Shown: positions 27,234 to 35,926, counted from the first letter of the stretch. The stretch: 64,000 nt of DNA from Magnetovibrio sp. PR-2 (GCF_036689815.1 NZ_JBAHUR010000001.1:186001-250000); one strand, 5' to 3'. The notes: a model not told the origin generated them from the letters alone. Numbers and translations: made by a program.

Positions 27234-27623
27234 CTATTGCGTCAACAAGATATGCACGTGTACGCCGACCGAGCTGGCGAGCGCGTGCAAATCGTACCCG
27301 CCTTCCATCATGGAAACCACGCGCCCTTTGCAACACTCATTGGCCAGCATCACAAGCTCGTGGGTGATCCAGGCATAGTCTGGCGCTAATAGCCGCAGCT
27401 GCGCTTGCGGATCACTGGAATGTGCATCAAAGCCCGCAGCGTAGAGCGCGGCTTCGATACTGCCGGAGGACACCACCGTGTCGGCGTCTAAATAACCGAG
27501 GCCGTCGTTTGGCGCGCAATTGACGATGTGTTCAATGTGGTGAGATGTATGCACACGTTCCAGCTGTTCGCGGGTGTGGTCTTGGATCTGAAATCCCGCC
27601 AAGAGGTCGAGCACGCCGCACAC
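27234..27623 (-). pseudogene. Histone deacetylase-family remnant with internal deletion
   Basis: 129 codons remain open where family members have about 300-310 residues. The N-terminal part (REQLERVHTSHHIEHI, then LDADTVVSSGSIEAALYAAG) and the C-terminal part (GFDAHSSDPQA, then MMEGGYDLHALASSV) are well conserved but joined directly. Everything between, including the PPGHHA catalytic His pair and the metal-binding DxH motif of strand 4, is missing. The join falls at a short AAG/AGF microhomology and keeps the frame. The first 20-30 residues are also missing. It cannot be an active deacetylase. Confidence 0.8.
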
Positions 27624-28126
27624 GATATGTTGGTGCGGTCAAAAGAAGCTTATCCCAACGCCGACATCACAGGGTTTTCGGTGCAGCAAATGTCGCTGCG
27701 CCCCGGTGCACAGGAGCTGATTATCGGGGTGTCCTACGATCCGATCTTCGGCCCTGTCATCATGTTCGGCCAAGGTGGTAGCTCCGTCGAAGTGGTGGGC
27801 GATCGCGCCGTTGCGTTGCCGCTGCTCAACATGGCGTTGGCGCGCGATCTGGTGTCGCGCACCAAGGTTTCCAAATTGTTGGAAGGCTACCGCGATCACG
27901 CTGCGGTGGATTTCGACGCCGTGAACTTTTGCAAAAAATGATCAAGTATTGCAAAAGCCGCAGCACGCGCACCATGGTGGGGCAAGTCTTGGCCGACAAC
28001 ACGCGCATGCTCAAGTTTGTCGAAGGCATGGGCTTCCGGCTCACCGAACACGTGGAACACGACATCGTCGAGGTGCAACTGGAGCTCCAGCCGCAAAGTG
28101 CCCCGATTCATCGTTTGTCGGCGTAA
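27573..28126 (+). pseudogene. Remnant of an acyl-CoA synthetase (NDP-forming)/GNAT fusion gene
   Basis: Two pieces of one Pat/AcsA-type gene survive. The first, to about 27925, is part of the ATP-grasp domain: VLDLKSRQEVEHAAHDMLVR, then GFSVQQMSLRPGAQELIIGV and FGPVIMFGQGGSSVEV, ending at LLEGYRDHAAVDFDAV. The second, in another frame from about 27926, is the end of the GNAT domain: MIKYCKSRSTRTMVGQVLADN, then MLKFVEGMGFRLTEH. The CoA-binding N-terminal part (about 450-500 residues) and the region between the pieces are absent. It is head-to-head with the deacetylase remnant; the two fragments slightly overlap. Confidence 0.8.
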
Positions 28127-28503
28127 AGCCCAAGCTCTTTTTGTCGTGTCTTGGTGAGATTGGCCGCTGCCAAACGGTGCGATTCAGCGAGGTACGCTTT
28201 CAGTTCATCATCGCTCAGCCCCGGTTCGTCGTAGTGTTGAATCCACTTCATCCCACGTGATGCTAAGTACGGCGCGGGGCGCAAACCCGGGGCATCGCGC
28301 AAAATGTCGTAGGCGAAGTCGGAAACTTTGAAGGTAATGCCGGGTTGATCTGCGTGGGTGTGAACACTGTGATGGTTGGCGATGGCGAACACCTTGCCCT
28401 TCGCCCCGCCCACCTTCCACACGTGCGAACCGCCCCACTGCACCACATAGTGCGTGGCGGGCAAAGATTGGCAAAACGCGTTGTAGTCGTCGATGGTGAG
28501 CAT
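28108..28503 (-). CDS. MmcQ/YjbR-family protein
   Basis: 131 residues, normal for the family. Characteristic segments are FCQSLPATHYVVQWGGSHVWKVGGKVFAI-like (with GGAKGKVFAIAN), ITFKVSDFAYDILRDAPGLRPAPYLA and GMKWIQHYDEPGLSDDELKAYLAESHRL. The fold resembles CyaY-like DNA-binding or interaction domains; function is not established. Its stop codon overlaps the decayed GNAT fragment by about 19 bp on the opposite strand. Confidence 0.85.
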   Translation of the reverse strand: MLTIDDYNAFCQSLPATHYVVQWGGSHVWKVGGAKGKVFAIANHHSVHTHADQPGITFKVSDFAYDILRDAPGLRPAPYLASRGMKWIQHYDEPGLSDDELKAYLAESHRLAAANLTKTRQKELGLYADKR

Positions 28504-28525
28504 GTCTGTGAGTATATAGGAAACC

Positions 28526-29581
28526 CTACTTCACATACAAAAGCTTACCAAACCAGCGCCACCGCCCCTTACCTGCGGGCATGGTGCAGTTGATCCGCGT
28601 GCGGCCTTTGGGCAGGGGGGCTGTCATGCGCACTTCGACGCGGGGGCCCAAGCGTTCCAGCTGTAGCTTGCCTTCGTGATTGGAAAAGCACGCCAACTGG
28701 TCCATGCGTTTGAAATCCATCGGCACCGTGAAGCCCAAGGGCGGCGGATTGTTGCTGGGGTCCACGACCGTGTCGGTGGGGGTCATATCGTTTGCAGGCA
28801 CAGGCAGGCTTTGGGCGGCGGTGCGCAAGCGCGCCACGTCGCCGTAATTTTCGTTCATGGCAAAACGGGGCAGGGCAAAGATGTTGTCGTTCGCGCCAAA
28901 CGCACCGGAGTGCTGGCCGAAGCCTGCGACAAAGCCGAGTTCTTGACTAAGGGCAATGACATCTTCTGAAAACTCACCATAGGGATAAGCGATTAATTCG
29001 GGGACATAACCTAATTCGTTTTGAAACCGCTTGTTCGAAGCATCCAAGTCCTGGCGGTTTTGCGCTTCGCTGACGTCGATCATGTGGAGATGCGTAGCGG
29101 TCTGGCTGCCGATGGTGACCAGCGGATCGTTGGCGATCTCGCGGATCTGGTTCCACGTCATGTAACGGCTAAGCCCCCGGTCCACCGGGTTGGTGGCGAC
29201 AAACAGGGTGAACGGAATGCCGGCCTCTTTGAAACGCGGCCAAGCTTCGGTGTAGACGGAGCGATAAGCATCGTCGATGGTCACGCCCACGGATTTTTCC
29301 GGGAAGTCTTCACCGGCTTTCACACGGCGCACGATTTCGCCCAAGGACAGCAATGTGTACTCGCCGTTCTTGAGCTCTTGGATGTGGGCGTCCAACTGTT
29401 CCAAACGTGTGTTGGTGGAAGGATAGTCGTTTTCACCGAAGCGGTGATACATGACAACGGACGCGCCATCGTCGGGTGCCAAGTCTTCGTCTTGGGCAAA
29501 TGCAGGCGTGGTTTGGCTGCTCAACACCGCAGCCAAAATGGTGGCGGTGCAGGCGGTTACGTGCCAAAAACGGTGAATCAT
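28526..29581 (-). CDS. Exported polysaccharide deacetylase (NodB homology domain)
   Basis: 351 residues with a signal peptide ending near PAFA-Q (residue 29/30). The NodB domain covers about residues 40-260: ASVVMYHRFGE, SVGVTIDDAYRSVY with the Asp pair 103-104, and LIAYPYGEFSED. The metal-binding motif normally HTxxH reads SQTATHLH here, so the first His is Gln 160 while His 164 remains; activity may be altered or lost. The C-terminal 90 residues form a separate beta-rich region ending RWRWFGKLLYVK. It likely acts on a surface or cell-wall polysaccharide. Confidence 0.85.
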   Translation of the reverse strand: MIHRFWHVTACTATILAAVLSSQTTPAFAQDEDLAPDDGASVVMYHRFGENDYPSTNTRLEQLDAHIQELKNGEYTLLSLGEIVRRVKAGEDFPEKSVGVTIDDAYRSVYTEAWPRFKEAGIPFTLFVATNPVDRGLSRYMTWNQIREIANDPLVTIGSQTATHLHMIDVSEAQNRQDLDASNKRFQNELGYVPELIAYPYGEFSEDVIALSQELGFVAGFGQHSGAFGANDNIFALPRFAMNENYGDVARLRTAAQSLPVPANDMTPTDTVVDPSNNPPPLGFTVPMDFKRMDQLACFSNHEGKLQLERLGPRVEVRMTAPLPKGRTRINCTMPAGKGRWRWFGKLLYVK

Positions 29582-29702
29582 GCGAGCCCCTCACATTCAA
29601 CGACTTGATCTTTTGCGCTATTGTTTCCATTTAAGGTCAAAGTACAAGTGATATTCATCACAACTCCCCAGGTTTATTTCGACCCTGCTGAAAGAGGTTT
29701 TT

Positions 29703-30404
29703 ATGGATTTTCGTCAAAAGCACGTTGTCGTTACGGGCGGCACAGGCGCCTTGGGCACCGCTGTCGTGGGCCAATTGTTGGACTTGGGTGCCACTGTACA
29801 CATCCCCGTTTTCAACGCAGAGGAAGGCGAACGCTTCGTCCACAAAGACCATGGCAACGTGCACCTGGTTGCCGACATCGATTTGACCGACGAGGCCTTG
29901 GTCGAAGGCTTTTATCAAGGCGTTCCGGGTCTTTGGGGTTCCGTCCACATTGCGGGTGGGTTCGATATGTCTTTGGTGGCCGAAACGTCTGCGGCTCAGT
30001 TCGACAAACAGATGTCCATGAATGCCAAGACGTGTTTTTTGTGTGCGCGCGAAGCGGTGAAATCCATCCGCAAAGCCGAAGGGATTGGGCGCATCGTCAA
30101 CATTGCTGCGCGTCCAGGGGTTTCCCCGCGCGAAGGGGCGGGCATGGTGGCCTATGCGGCGTCCAAAGCCGCTGTTGCCGCACTGAGCGAGGCCATGGGC
30201 GAAGAGCTCGCGCCAGAAGGTATTTTTGTCAACGCCGTGGCCCCGTCGATTTTGGACACACCCGCTAACCGTTCAGCCATGCCCGACGCAGATCATGCGT
30301 CTTGGCCCAAGGTCGAAGAGGTGGCCGCCACCATCATACATTTGGCCTCGCCCGCCAATGGTGCGGCGCGGTCTGCCGTGGTTCCGGTGTACGGGCGGGT
30401 CTAA
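29703..30404 (+). CDS. Short-chain dehydrogenase/reductase
   Basis: 233 residues of the classical SDR fold. The cofactor loop is VTGGTGALGTAVVGQLLDLG, the central IAGG replaces the common NAG motif, and the active-site YAASK is present in VAYAASKAAVAALSEAM. The usual catalytic Ser before the Tyr appears to be Ala (IVNIAARPGVSP), which is seen in some SDR groups and makes substrate prediction unsafe. AGAGGTTTTT precedes the ATG. Its stop overlaps the convergent dipeptidase by 4 bp. Confidence 0.88.
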   Translation: MDFRQKHVVVTGGTGALGTAVVGQLLDLGATVHIPVFNAEEGERFVHKDHGNVHLVADIDLTDEALVEGFYQGVPGLWGSVHIAGGFDMSLVAETSAAQFDKQMSMNAKTCFLCAREAVKSIRKAEGIGRIVNIAARPGVSPREGAGMVAYAASKAAVAALSEAMGEELAPEGIFVNAVAPSILDTPANRSAMPDADHASWPKVEEVAATIIHLASPANGAARSAVVPVYGRV

Positions 30405-30961
30405 GTGGCCGTCATGGGTTCCGGCAGGTCGCTATCACTGAACAGCTCATAATCGCGGCTGTCGAATAGTTGGTAGTGCCACCACTCATTGCGGTAAAAA
30501 TCCCAGCCCGCTGTGGTCATCAGGCCCATCAACAGCAAACGGTTGTGCTGGGCCTGGACGCTGACGCCGCGATTTGCGTGGTGGCTCAAGGGCGTGAAGG
30601 CGTCAAACCCCGTGCCCATATCAAGCTCTTGTTCAGTCTTTTGGTCAACCAAGGTCAGATCCACCGCCACCCCGCGCGAATGGGGCGAGCCCCGGCGCGG
30701 ATCGGCCAAAAAGTCTGGGTCCGGTGTGTGATTCCACAGCTTCCATTGGGACTCGCTGGGCCGAAACGCGTCGAAGACTTTGAGCGTCCAGCCCTGAAGC
30801 GCTGCGAGCTCAACGGCTTCGACCAACATTTTTTCCGCTTCGGTGTGCAGATAACACGCCGCGCGCTGATAAACGGGCTGGCCGGTGAAGTTGTCGGACG
30901 TGGCGTAGCGTAAATCGATTTCGACGTTGTGTCGGGCGGGGGTGATCTCAACCAAAGACAT
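30401..30961 (-). CDS. ddpX: D-alanyl-D-alanine dipeptidase (VanX/DdpX type, M15D)
   Basis: 186 residues from ATG 30961, GGGA 7 bases upstream; a TTG at 30982 would extend it. The zinc motif SxHxxGxAxD appears as SPHSRGVAVDLTLV, and the catalytic Glu/His pair as NEWWHYQLF. VEIDLRYATSDNFTGQPVY is the typical start. No signal peptide, so it is cytoplasmic, where such enzymes recycle D-Ala-D-Ala from peptidoglycan turnover. No van regulator or ligase is adjacent, so it is not a resistance cassette. It overlaps the SDR gene by 4 bp, tail to tail. Confidence 0.92.
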   Translation of the reverse strand: MSLVEITPARHNVEIDLRYATSDNFTGQPVYQRAACYLHTEAEKMLVEAVELAALQGWTLKVFDAFRPSESQWKLWNHTPDPDFLADPRRGSPHSRGVAVDLTLVDQKTEQELDMGTGFDAFTPLSHHANRGVSVQAQHNRLLLMGLMTTAGWDFYRNEWWHYQLFDSRDYELFSDSDLPEPMTAT

Positions 30962-31032
30962 TTCAAAATCCCAAACTGGCAAACGGTTTCAGGCGGGAGT
31001 ATAACGGGCAAAGATTTGGCAAAGGATTAACT

Positions 31033-31740
31033 GTGAGCGACACGCCTGTTTTGATATTGGCTTTGGATTGCACCACCACCGGATGCTCAGCAGCGGTGAT
31101 GGACGGCAACTGCACATTGGCGCTGGATGCGCGTGAAATGGCGCGCGGTCAGGCCGAAGTCCTGCTGCCTATGATCGAAGGCGTGTTGAAAGAAGCGGAC
31201 CGCTTGCCCAAAGACTTGTGCGCCGTCGCCATTACCCGTGGTCCCGGGGCGTTTACGGGCATGCGCATCGGCTTGTCCACTGCGCGTGCGTATGCTTTGG
31301 CGCTTGGCATTCCTTGCATCGGCGTCACCACATTAGAAGCCGTCGCCGCAAATGTTGGCGCAGATGAACGCCAAGGCCACGTGATTTTGGCTGCCATCGA
31401 AAGTAAACGTGCGGACATTTATGTGCAGTTGTTTGATGAAGACTTAAAAGCCTTAAATGAACCCACCGCTGCCGAAGGCCAAGCCATCGCCGCTATGATC
31501 GATGGCCAAGGCCCGGTGATTTGTGTCGGCGACGCCAGCGGGCGCGCTCAAGAGATGGCGGCGCCCCATGGCGGCGATCTCAAATTGTCCTCTGCCCCGG
31601 CGTTGCCGGACGCGCGCTTGGTCGGCCAAATCGCTTTGTCGCGCTTTGACGGGGCAAAATCCTTTGATCCGCCCGCGCCGCTGTATTTGCGCCCGCCCGA
31701 CGCCAAACTGCCCAAAAATCAAGGGCGCGCCCGCCCATGA
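31033..31740 (+). CDS. tsaB: tRNA threonylcarbamoyladenosine biosynthesis protein TsaB
   Basis: 235 residues from GTG 31033, AAAGGA upstream. TsaB pairs with TsaD in formation of t6A37 in tRNAs reading ANN codons. The actin-like ATPase half-fold shows ILALDCTTTGCSAAV, MIEGVLKEA, and ITRGPGAFTGMRIGLSTARAYALALGIP, the classical YeaZ signature. It overlaps rimI by 4 bp (ATGA), a frequent pairing in proteobacteria. Confidence 0.95.
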   Translation: MSDTPVLILALDCTTTGCSAAVMDGNCTLALDAREMARGQAEVLLPMIEGVLKEADRLPKDLCAVAITRGPGAFTGMRIGLSTARAYALALGIPCIGVTTLEAVAANVGADERQGHVILAAIESKRADIYVQLFDEDLKALNEPTAAEGQAIAAMIDGQGPVICVGDASGRAQEMAAPHGGDLKLSSAPALPDARLVGQIALSRFDGAKSFDPPAPLYLRPPDAKLPKNQGRARP

Positions 31741-32210
31741 TCAAGCCCCTGCGCTTCACGGACATCTGTGTTCATCACGCGGATGTATTGGCCGAGCTGC
31801 ACGGCGAAAGCTTTGAAGAGGGCTGGAGCACAAAATCCCTTCGCACCACCCTTGAAATGCCCGGCACGTTCGGCTTCATCGCCGAAAACGCTGCTGGCGA
31901 GCCCTTGGGCTTTGGCCTGTTTCGCACCAGTGTGGACGAGGCTGAAGTCCTCACCATCGCCACTCGGCCGAGCCTGCGCGGGCAAGGTATTGCGAAAGCG
32001 CTGATGAACCGCGCGCTGGCCCAGAGCCAAAAGCTTGGGGCCAAGTCGATGTTTTTGGAGGTGGCCGTAGATAATGCGGCGGCGCTGAAACTCTATCAAA
32101 GCCTGGGTTTTGAAGAGGTTGGCCGCCGCCAAGGCTATTACAAACGTTTCGATGGGTCCCGGGCCGATGGTTTGGTGATGAAACGCAATTTGGTTCCCCA
32201 ATACCCCTAA
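31737..32210 (+). CDS. rimI: Ribosomal protein S18-alanine N-acetyltransferase
   Basis: 157 residues of the GNAT fold. Acetyl-CoA loop: EVLTIATRPSLRGQGIAKALM; then FLEVAVDNAAALKLYQSLGFEEVGRRQGYY, the strand-helix pattern diagnostic of RimI. In this operon position it acetylates the N-terminal Ala of S18 and perhaps other proteins. Translationally coupled to tsaB through the ATGA overlap. Confidence 0.93.
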   Translation: MIKPLRFTDICVHHADVLAELHGESFEEGWSTKSLRTTLEMPGTFGFIAENAAGEPLGFGLFRTSVDEAEVLTIATRPSLRGQGIAKALMNRALAQSQKLGAKSMFLEVAVDNAAALKLYQSLGFEEVGRRQGYYKRFDGSRADGLVMKRNLVPQYP

Positions 32211-32264
32211 TTATAATACTATAAATAAGAGTATGTCTCAGGAGGCTCTGGTAAAGGGCGTGGT

Positions 32265-34439
32265 ATGGACGTGCATGGACATCGAGGGGAAGAATTTTAC
32301 AACCGCGGCATGAACGCGGTTCTGGATGTGCTCAACCGCGTCCAGGACGTGGATGCGTTGGTCCAAGCGTTCGTGGAAACGGTTCTCGAAGTCTTGGATT
32401 GTGATCGCGTTTTTCTTCTGACCCCATTGGACCCCGGCGCAGATACGTTTCGCATCGCTGTGGAAGCGACGAAGCCCGACTATCCCGGGGCGCTGGAAAC
32501 CGGGTTGGACTTTCCGTTGACTCCTTTTCATGAGATGGCATTTCAGGCCGTCTTAAACGCCGACGGTGTGATCATTCACAGCGAAAAGGAATTGGCCAAT
32601 CTCAGGGACTTCAAGGAAGCCAACGTTGCACCCGCTAAATCGGCAATGATTTGTGCGCTTTACCCGCGGATAGGCAAACCGTGGATGTTTGGGCTGCATC
32701 AGTGCCGCTATGAGCGACAGTGGAGCCCCAACGAACAGAAATTGTTTCAAGATTTTGCGGCGAGGCTTTCTGAAAGCTTGTCGAACCGGTTGCTCTTAAG
32801 CTCGTTGCAAGAGAGCGAACGCACCTTGAAAGTCAGTGAAGAGCGCCTGCGCATGTCTCAAGAAATTGCGCACGTGGGAACCTGGGACATGGTTGTCGCC
32901 AATCTTGACATGGTTTGGTCCCAAGAGCTGTTCGACATTTTGGGCTATGATGCCAACGTGACACACCCCAGTTTCGATGCCTTGATGTCGTGTGTGGATG
33001 ACCGCGATGTCGACCGTGTGCGTGCGACCATCAACAATGCCATGCGCAGCGGCGGCAATTACGACATTCAACACAGAATTCGATACGGTGGCGATGACGG
33101 CCCGGTGCGGACCGTGCGTCAAACTGGGCGCATTTATCGGGACGCGTCCCAAAGGCCATACCGCTTAATAAGCGTCGTGCAAGATTGCACCGATCAGCTC
33201 AGAACGGAACATCGTCTCAATGCTTTTTTGGAGCTGAACAAAGACGCTCCGTCACTTTCAGAAAACGAAATTCTATCGCGCGCTCTGGACATTGCCGTTG
33301 AGGCCACCGCGTCGAAAATCGGCTATCTCCATCTGGTGGGCGAAGATCAGAACACATTGCAATTGACGGTGTGGAATGAGGAGGCGCGCAAGCTTTGCAC
33401 CGCGTCGCATACGGACCATTACCCCATCGACGAAGCCGGGGTGTGGGCCGACGCCGTTCGACGGCGTATGCCTGTGGTCCACAATGAATATGAGGCCCTA
33501 GAGACCAAAAAGGGCTACCCCGAAGGCCATTTCCCCGTTCACCGTCATATGTCGGCCCCTGTGTTGGATGGGGACCTCGTGCGTATGATTATCGGCGTCG
33601 GCAACAAACAAGAAGCGTATGGGGACAAAGACGTTTTACACTTACAACGCGCGGCCCAAGACATTCAAAAAATAGTCATGCGCAAACGCACGGAAATCGC
33701 TTTAGAAAGCAAGACCCTGGAATTGCAAGACGCGATTAAATCCGTGAATGCTGCGGATAAAGCGAAGTCGGCGTTTTTGGCCAATATGAGCCACGAGCTG
33801 CGCACGCCGCTGAACTCCATTATCGGATTCTCGCAACTCATGGAATACAAGGTCTATGGTGAGCTATCGGAGCGCTACCATGAATACACTCATCTGATTT
33901 CCGCCAGCGGCCAGCATTTGTTGGAAACCATCAATCAGATCTTGGATTTGTCGAAAATCGAAGCGGGCAAACTTGAACTCGATTGCCGCCCTGCAGACAT
34001 CAACGCCATCATCACCGAGTGTGTTGATATCCTCGACGCCTTGGCAAAAGACAACGCCGTCGACGTGATCACCGACATTTCAGAAGATCATGAGATGACG
34101 ATTGATCCCTTGCGGATGAAGCAGGTGATGTTCAACATCATTGGCAATGCGATCAAGTTCACGCATGGCGGTACGGTCTGCATAACAATCGACAGTGACG
34201 AAACCGCATATCGCATCAACGTGACGGATACCGGCGTCGGCATGACCAAAGAGCAAGCCAAAATTGCCATGCAACCGTTCCAACAAGCTCATGGTCGGGC
34301 TTATACCCGGCGTTCGGGCGGGACGGGCTTGGGCTTAAGCTTGGCGCAAAAGATTATGGAACTGCATGGCGGAACGATTGAATTGTCCAGCGAAGTCGAC
34401 GCGGGAACGCGGGTGTGTTTGGTGTTGCCAAGGTCTTGA
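32265..34439 (+). CDS. Multi-sensor histidine kinase (GAF-PAS-GAF-HisKA-HATPase)
   Basis: 724 residues with no membrane segment, so cytoplasmic. In order: an N-terminal GAF-like domain (residues about 12-180, NAVLDVLNRVQDVDALVQAF), a PAS domain (about 200-310, IAHVGTWDMVVANLDMVWSQ), a second GAF (about 325-475, with ASKIGYLHLV), a short coiled coil, HisKA with the phospho-acceptor His in FLANMSHELRTPLNSIIGFS, and HATPase with GNAIKFTHGG, VTDTGVGM and GGTGLGLSLAQKI. No receiver domain is attached. The nearest single-domain regulators are at 44.3-45.3 kb; a partnership is only a guess. It interrupts the rimI-mucR order. Confidence 0.93.
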   Translation: MDVHGHRGEEFYNRGMNAVLDVLNRVQDVDALVQAFVETVLEVLDCDRVFLLTPLDPGADTFRIAVEATKPDYPGALETGLDFPLTPFHEMAFQAVLNADGVIIHSEKELANLRDFKEANVAPAKSAMICALYPRIGKPWMFGLHQCRYERQWSPNEQKLFQDFAARLSESLSNRLLLSSLQESERTLKVSEERLRMSQEIAHVGTWDMVVANLDMVWSQELFDILGYDANVTHPSFDALMSCVDDRDVDRVRATINNAMRSGGNYDIQHRIRYGGDDGPVRTVRQTGRIYRDASQRPYRLISVVQDCTDQLRTEHRLNAFLELNKDAPSLSENEILSRALDIAVEATASKIGYLHLVGEDQNTLQLTVWNEEARKLCTASHTDHYPIDEAGVWADAVRRRMPVVHNEYEALETKKGYPEGHFPVHRHMSAPVLDGDLVRMIIGVGNKQEAYGDKDVLHLQRAAQDIQKIVMRKRTEIALESKTLELQDAIKSVNAADKAKSAFLANMSHELRTPLNSIIGFSQLMEYKVYGELSERYHEYTHLISASGQHLLETINQILDLSKIEAGKLELDCRPADINAIITECVDILDALAKDNAVDVITDISEDHEMTIDPLRMKQVMFNIIGNAIKFTHGGTVCITIDSDETAYRINVTDTGVGMTKEQAKIAMQPFQQAHGRAYTRRSGGTGLGLSLAQKIMELHGGTIELSSEVDAGTRVCLVLPRS

Positions 34440-34459
34440 GAAAGCCAAGAGCGCTAAAC

Positions 34460-34750
34460 TCACGCCTTCTTGATCACCAGAAGATGAACCCCTTCGTCAG
34501 TCTCATCCGCACTTTCGGGCTCCAGGCTCACGACCTCATGCCCGATTTCGCGCACGGAGCGCGGAACATTTTCCAACGGCTCTTTACTTTTCAGACGAAC
34601 TTCGGCGGTTTCTCCTGATTTCATCTTTTCGATCAAGAGTTTCGTACGAACAAACGTCATCGGGCAAACATCGCCCGTAATATCGAGAAAGTAATCGGTA
34701 TGACTATTAGATGGAATAGAGCTCATGTTTTTTGTGACTTTTACTTGCAT
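34460..34750 (-). CDS. TusA-family sulfurtransferase-like protein
   Basis: 96 residues; ATG 34726 (MSSIPSNSH) is an equally plausible start, giving 88. The domain carries the persulfide-accepting CPMTFVRTK motif (Cys-Pro after DITGDV), and LENVPRSVREIGHEVVSLEPE at the C-terminal side. TusA-like proteins shuttle sulfane sulfur for tRNA thiolation, molybdenum cofactor or sulfur oxidation; the specific partner here is unknown. It is convergent with the histidine kinase and divergent from mucR. Confidence 0.88.
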   Translation of the reverse strand: MQVKVTKNMSSIPSNSHTDYFLDITGDVCPMTFVRTKLLIEKMKSGETAEVRLKSKEPLENVPRSVREIGHEVVSLEPESADETDEGVHLLVIKKA

Positions 34751-34855
34751 GTTTGACGACGTGGTCCTTATATAAGCATCAAAATTTTCAAATGAAACAA
34801 TATGTTTGATCGGGGGGCTTCTTGCCCGGTCTTCCTTTTAGAAAGGGATTAACTG

Positions 34856-35281
34856 ATGAGTGATAAATTAGACACGGCTGAAAAGCTTGAATTGACCACG
34901 GAAATCGTTGCCTCTTATGTCAGTAACAACTCTGTCAGCACATCGGACCTGCCCGGCGTGATCCAAGACGTGTACAAGACGTTGATGAATTTGGGGGCAC
35001 AAACGGTTGAGGCGGAACGCCCCAAACCTGCTGTCCCGGTGAAAAAATCCATCACACCCGATTACATCATCTGTTTGGAAGACGGCAAAAAGCTGAAGAT
35101 GCTCAAGCGTCACCTGAAAACCGCTTATGATATGAGCCCGGAAGACTATCGCGAACGCTGGGGCCTGGCGGCCGATTATCCCATGGTCGCACCCAATTAT
35201 GCCAAGCACCGCAGCTCGCTGGCGAAAAAAATCGGCCTGGGCACCAAGCCGCGCAAGGGTGGACGTACTCGCAAAAAATAA
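34856..35281 (+). CDS. mucR: MucR/Ros-family zinc-finger transcriptional regulator
   Basis: 141 residues. The DNA-binding core starts at SITPDYIICLEDGKKLKMLKRH, with the Cys and His of the prokaryotic zinc finger, continues as SPEDYRERWGLAADYPMVAP and finishes in the Lys/Arg-rich KPRKGGRTRKK. The N-terminal helical part (TAEKLELTTEIVASYVSNN) is the oligomerisation region. MucR proteins are H-NS-like silencers controlling surface polysaccharides, motility and cell cycle in alphaproteobacteria. GAAAGGGA lies ahead of the ATG. Confidence 0.93.
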   Translation: MSDKLDTAEKLELTTEIVASYVSNNSVSTSDLPGVIQDVYKTLMNLGAQTVEAERPKPAVPVKKSITPDYIICLEDGKKLKMLKRHLKTAYDMSPEDYRERWGLAADYPMVAPNYAKHRSSLAKKIGLGTKPRKGGRTRKK

Positions 35282-35407
35282 GAAACCGAGCGCGCGGTTC
35301 GGCTATTGCCTCTTTACCTCTGCTGCGATCAATGGAAATATAGCTCTGTTTCCTGCGGGGACATAAAAAGTCTATAAAAACAAAGGCGATTTTAGGGGAA
35401 TCGATAC

Positions 35408-35869
35408 ATGGGAGCAGACCAACTGTCACGCATTGAGGTCATGTGCCAAGAGCAGGGCATGAAGATGACCGGGCAGCGCCGTGTCATCGCGCGGGTGTTG
35501 TCGGATGCCCACGACCACCCCGATGTGGAAGAACTTCACCGTCGTGCCGTTGAGGTTGATGATCACATTTCCATCGCGACGGTGTATCGCACCGTGCGTC
35601 TGTTTGAAGAAAGCGGCATTTTGGAACGCCTGGACTTTGGTGACGGGCGCGCGCGCTATGAAGAAGCGGGTAGCGATCACCACGACCACCTGATCGACAT
35701 CAATTCCGGCAAAGTGATTGAATTTCACAATGCTGCCGTCGAAGCGTTGCAAGAAAAAATTGCGGCAGAATACGGCTATCGTTTGGTGGGCCACAAACTG
35801 GAACTCTACGGTGTGCCCATCAACGCGGACAAGACCAACGACCCGGGTTCGGACGCCGACGGGGATTGA
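35408..35869 (+). CDS. fur: Fur-family metalloregulator (Fur/Mur type)
   Basis: 153 residues. The winged helix has GMKMTGQRRVIARVLSDAHDHPDVEELHRR and ISIATVYRTVRLFEESGILERL. The regulatory metal site residues are in SDHHDHLIDINSGKVIEF. The enterobacterial CxxC pair at this point (LICLDCGK) is replaced by LIDINSGK, as is usual for alphaproteobacterial Fur/Mur, so there is no structural zinc site of that type. It may respond to iron or manganese. Located between mucR and miaB, its conserved alphaproteobacterial place. Confidence 0.93.
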   Translation: MGADQLSRIEVMCQEQGMKMTGQRRVIARVLSDAHDHPDVEELHRRAVEVDDHISIATVYRTVRLFEESGILERLDFGDGRARYEEAGSDHHDHLIDINSGKVIEFHNAAVEALQEKIAAEYGYRLVGHKLELYGVPINADKTNDPGSDADGD

Positions 35870-35903
35870 CTTCGTGCGGTTCAATGCTAATTTCGCGGAA
35901 ATC

Positions 35904-35926
35904 GGGGGCTTTTTAGCCCCTCTTTT
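35904..35926 (+). terminator. Rho-independent terminator of fur
   Basis: GGGGCT pairs with AGCCCC around a TTTT loop, followed by TCTTTT. It lies 35 bp after the fur stop codon and 20 bp before miaB, so miaB probably has either its own promoter or depends on read-through. Confidence 0.75.

Noticed and set aside
30401-30961. Vancomycin-resistance (vanX) cassette
   Set aside because: The enzyme family fits, but no ligase, dehydrogenase or two-component genes accompany it; a peptidoglycan recycling dipeptidase is more likely.
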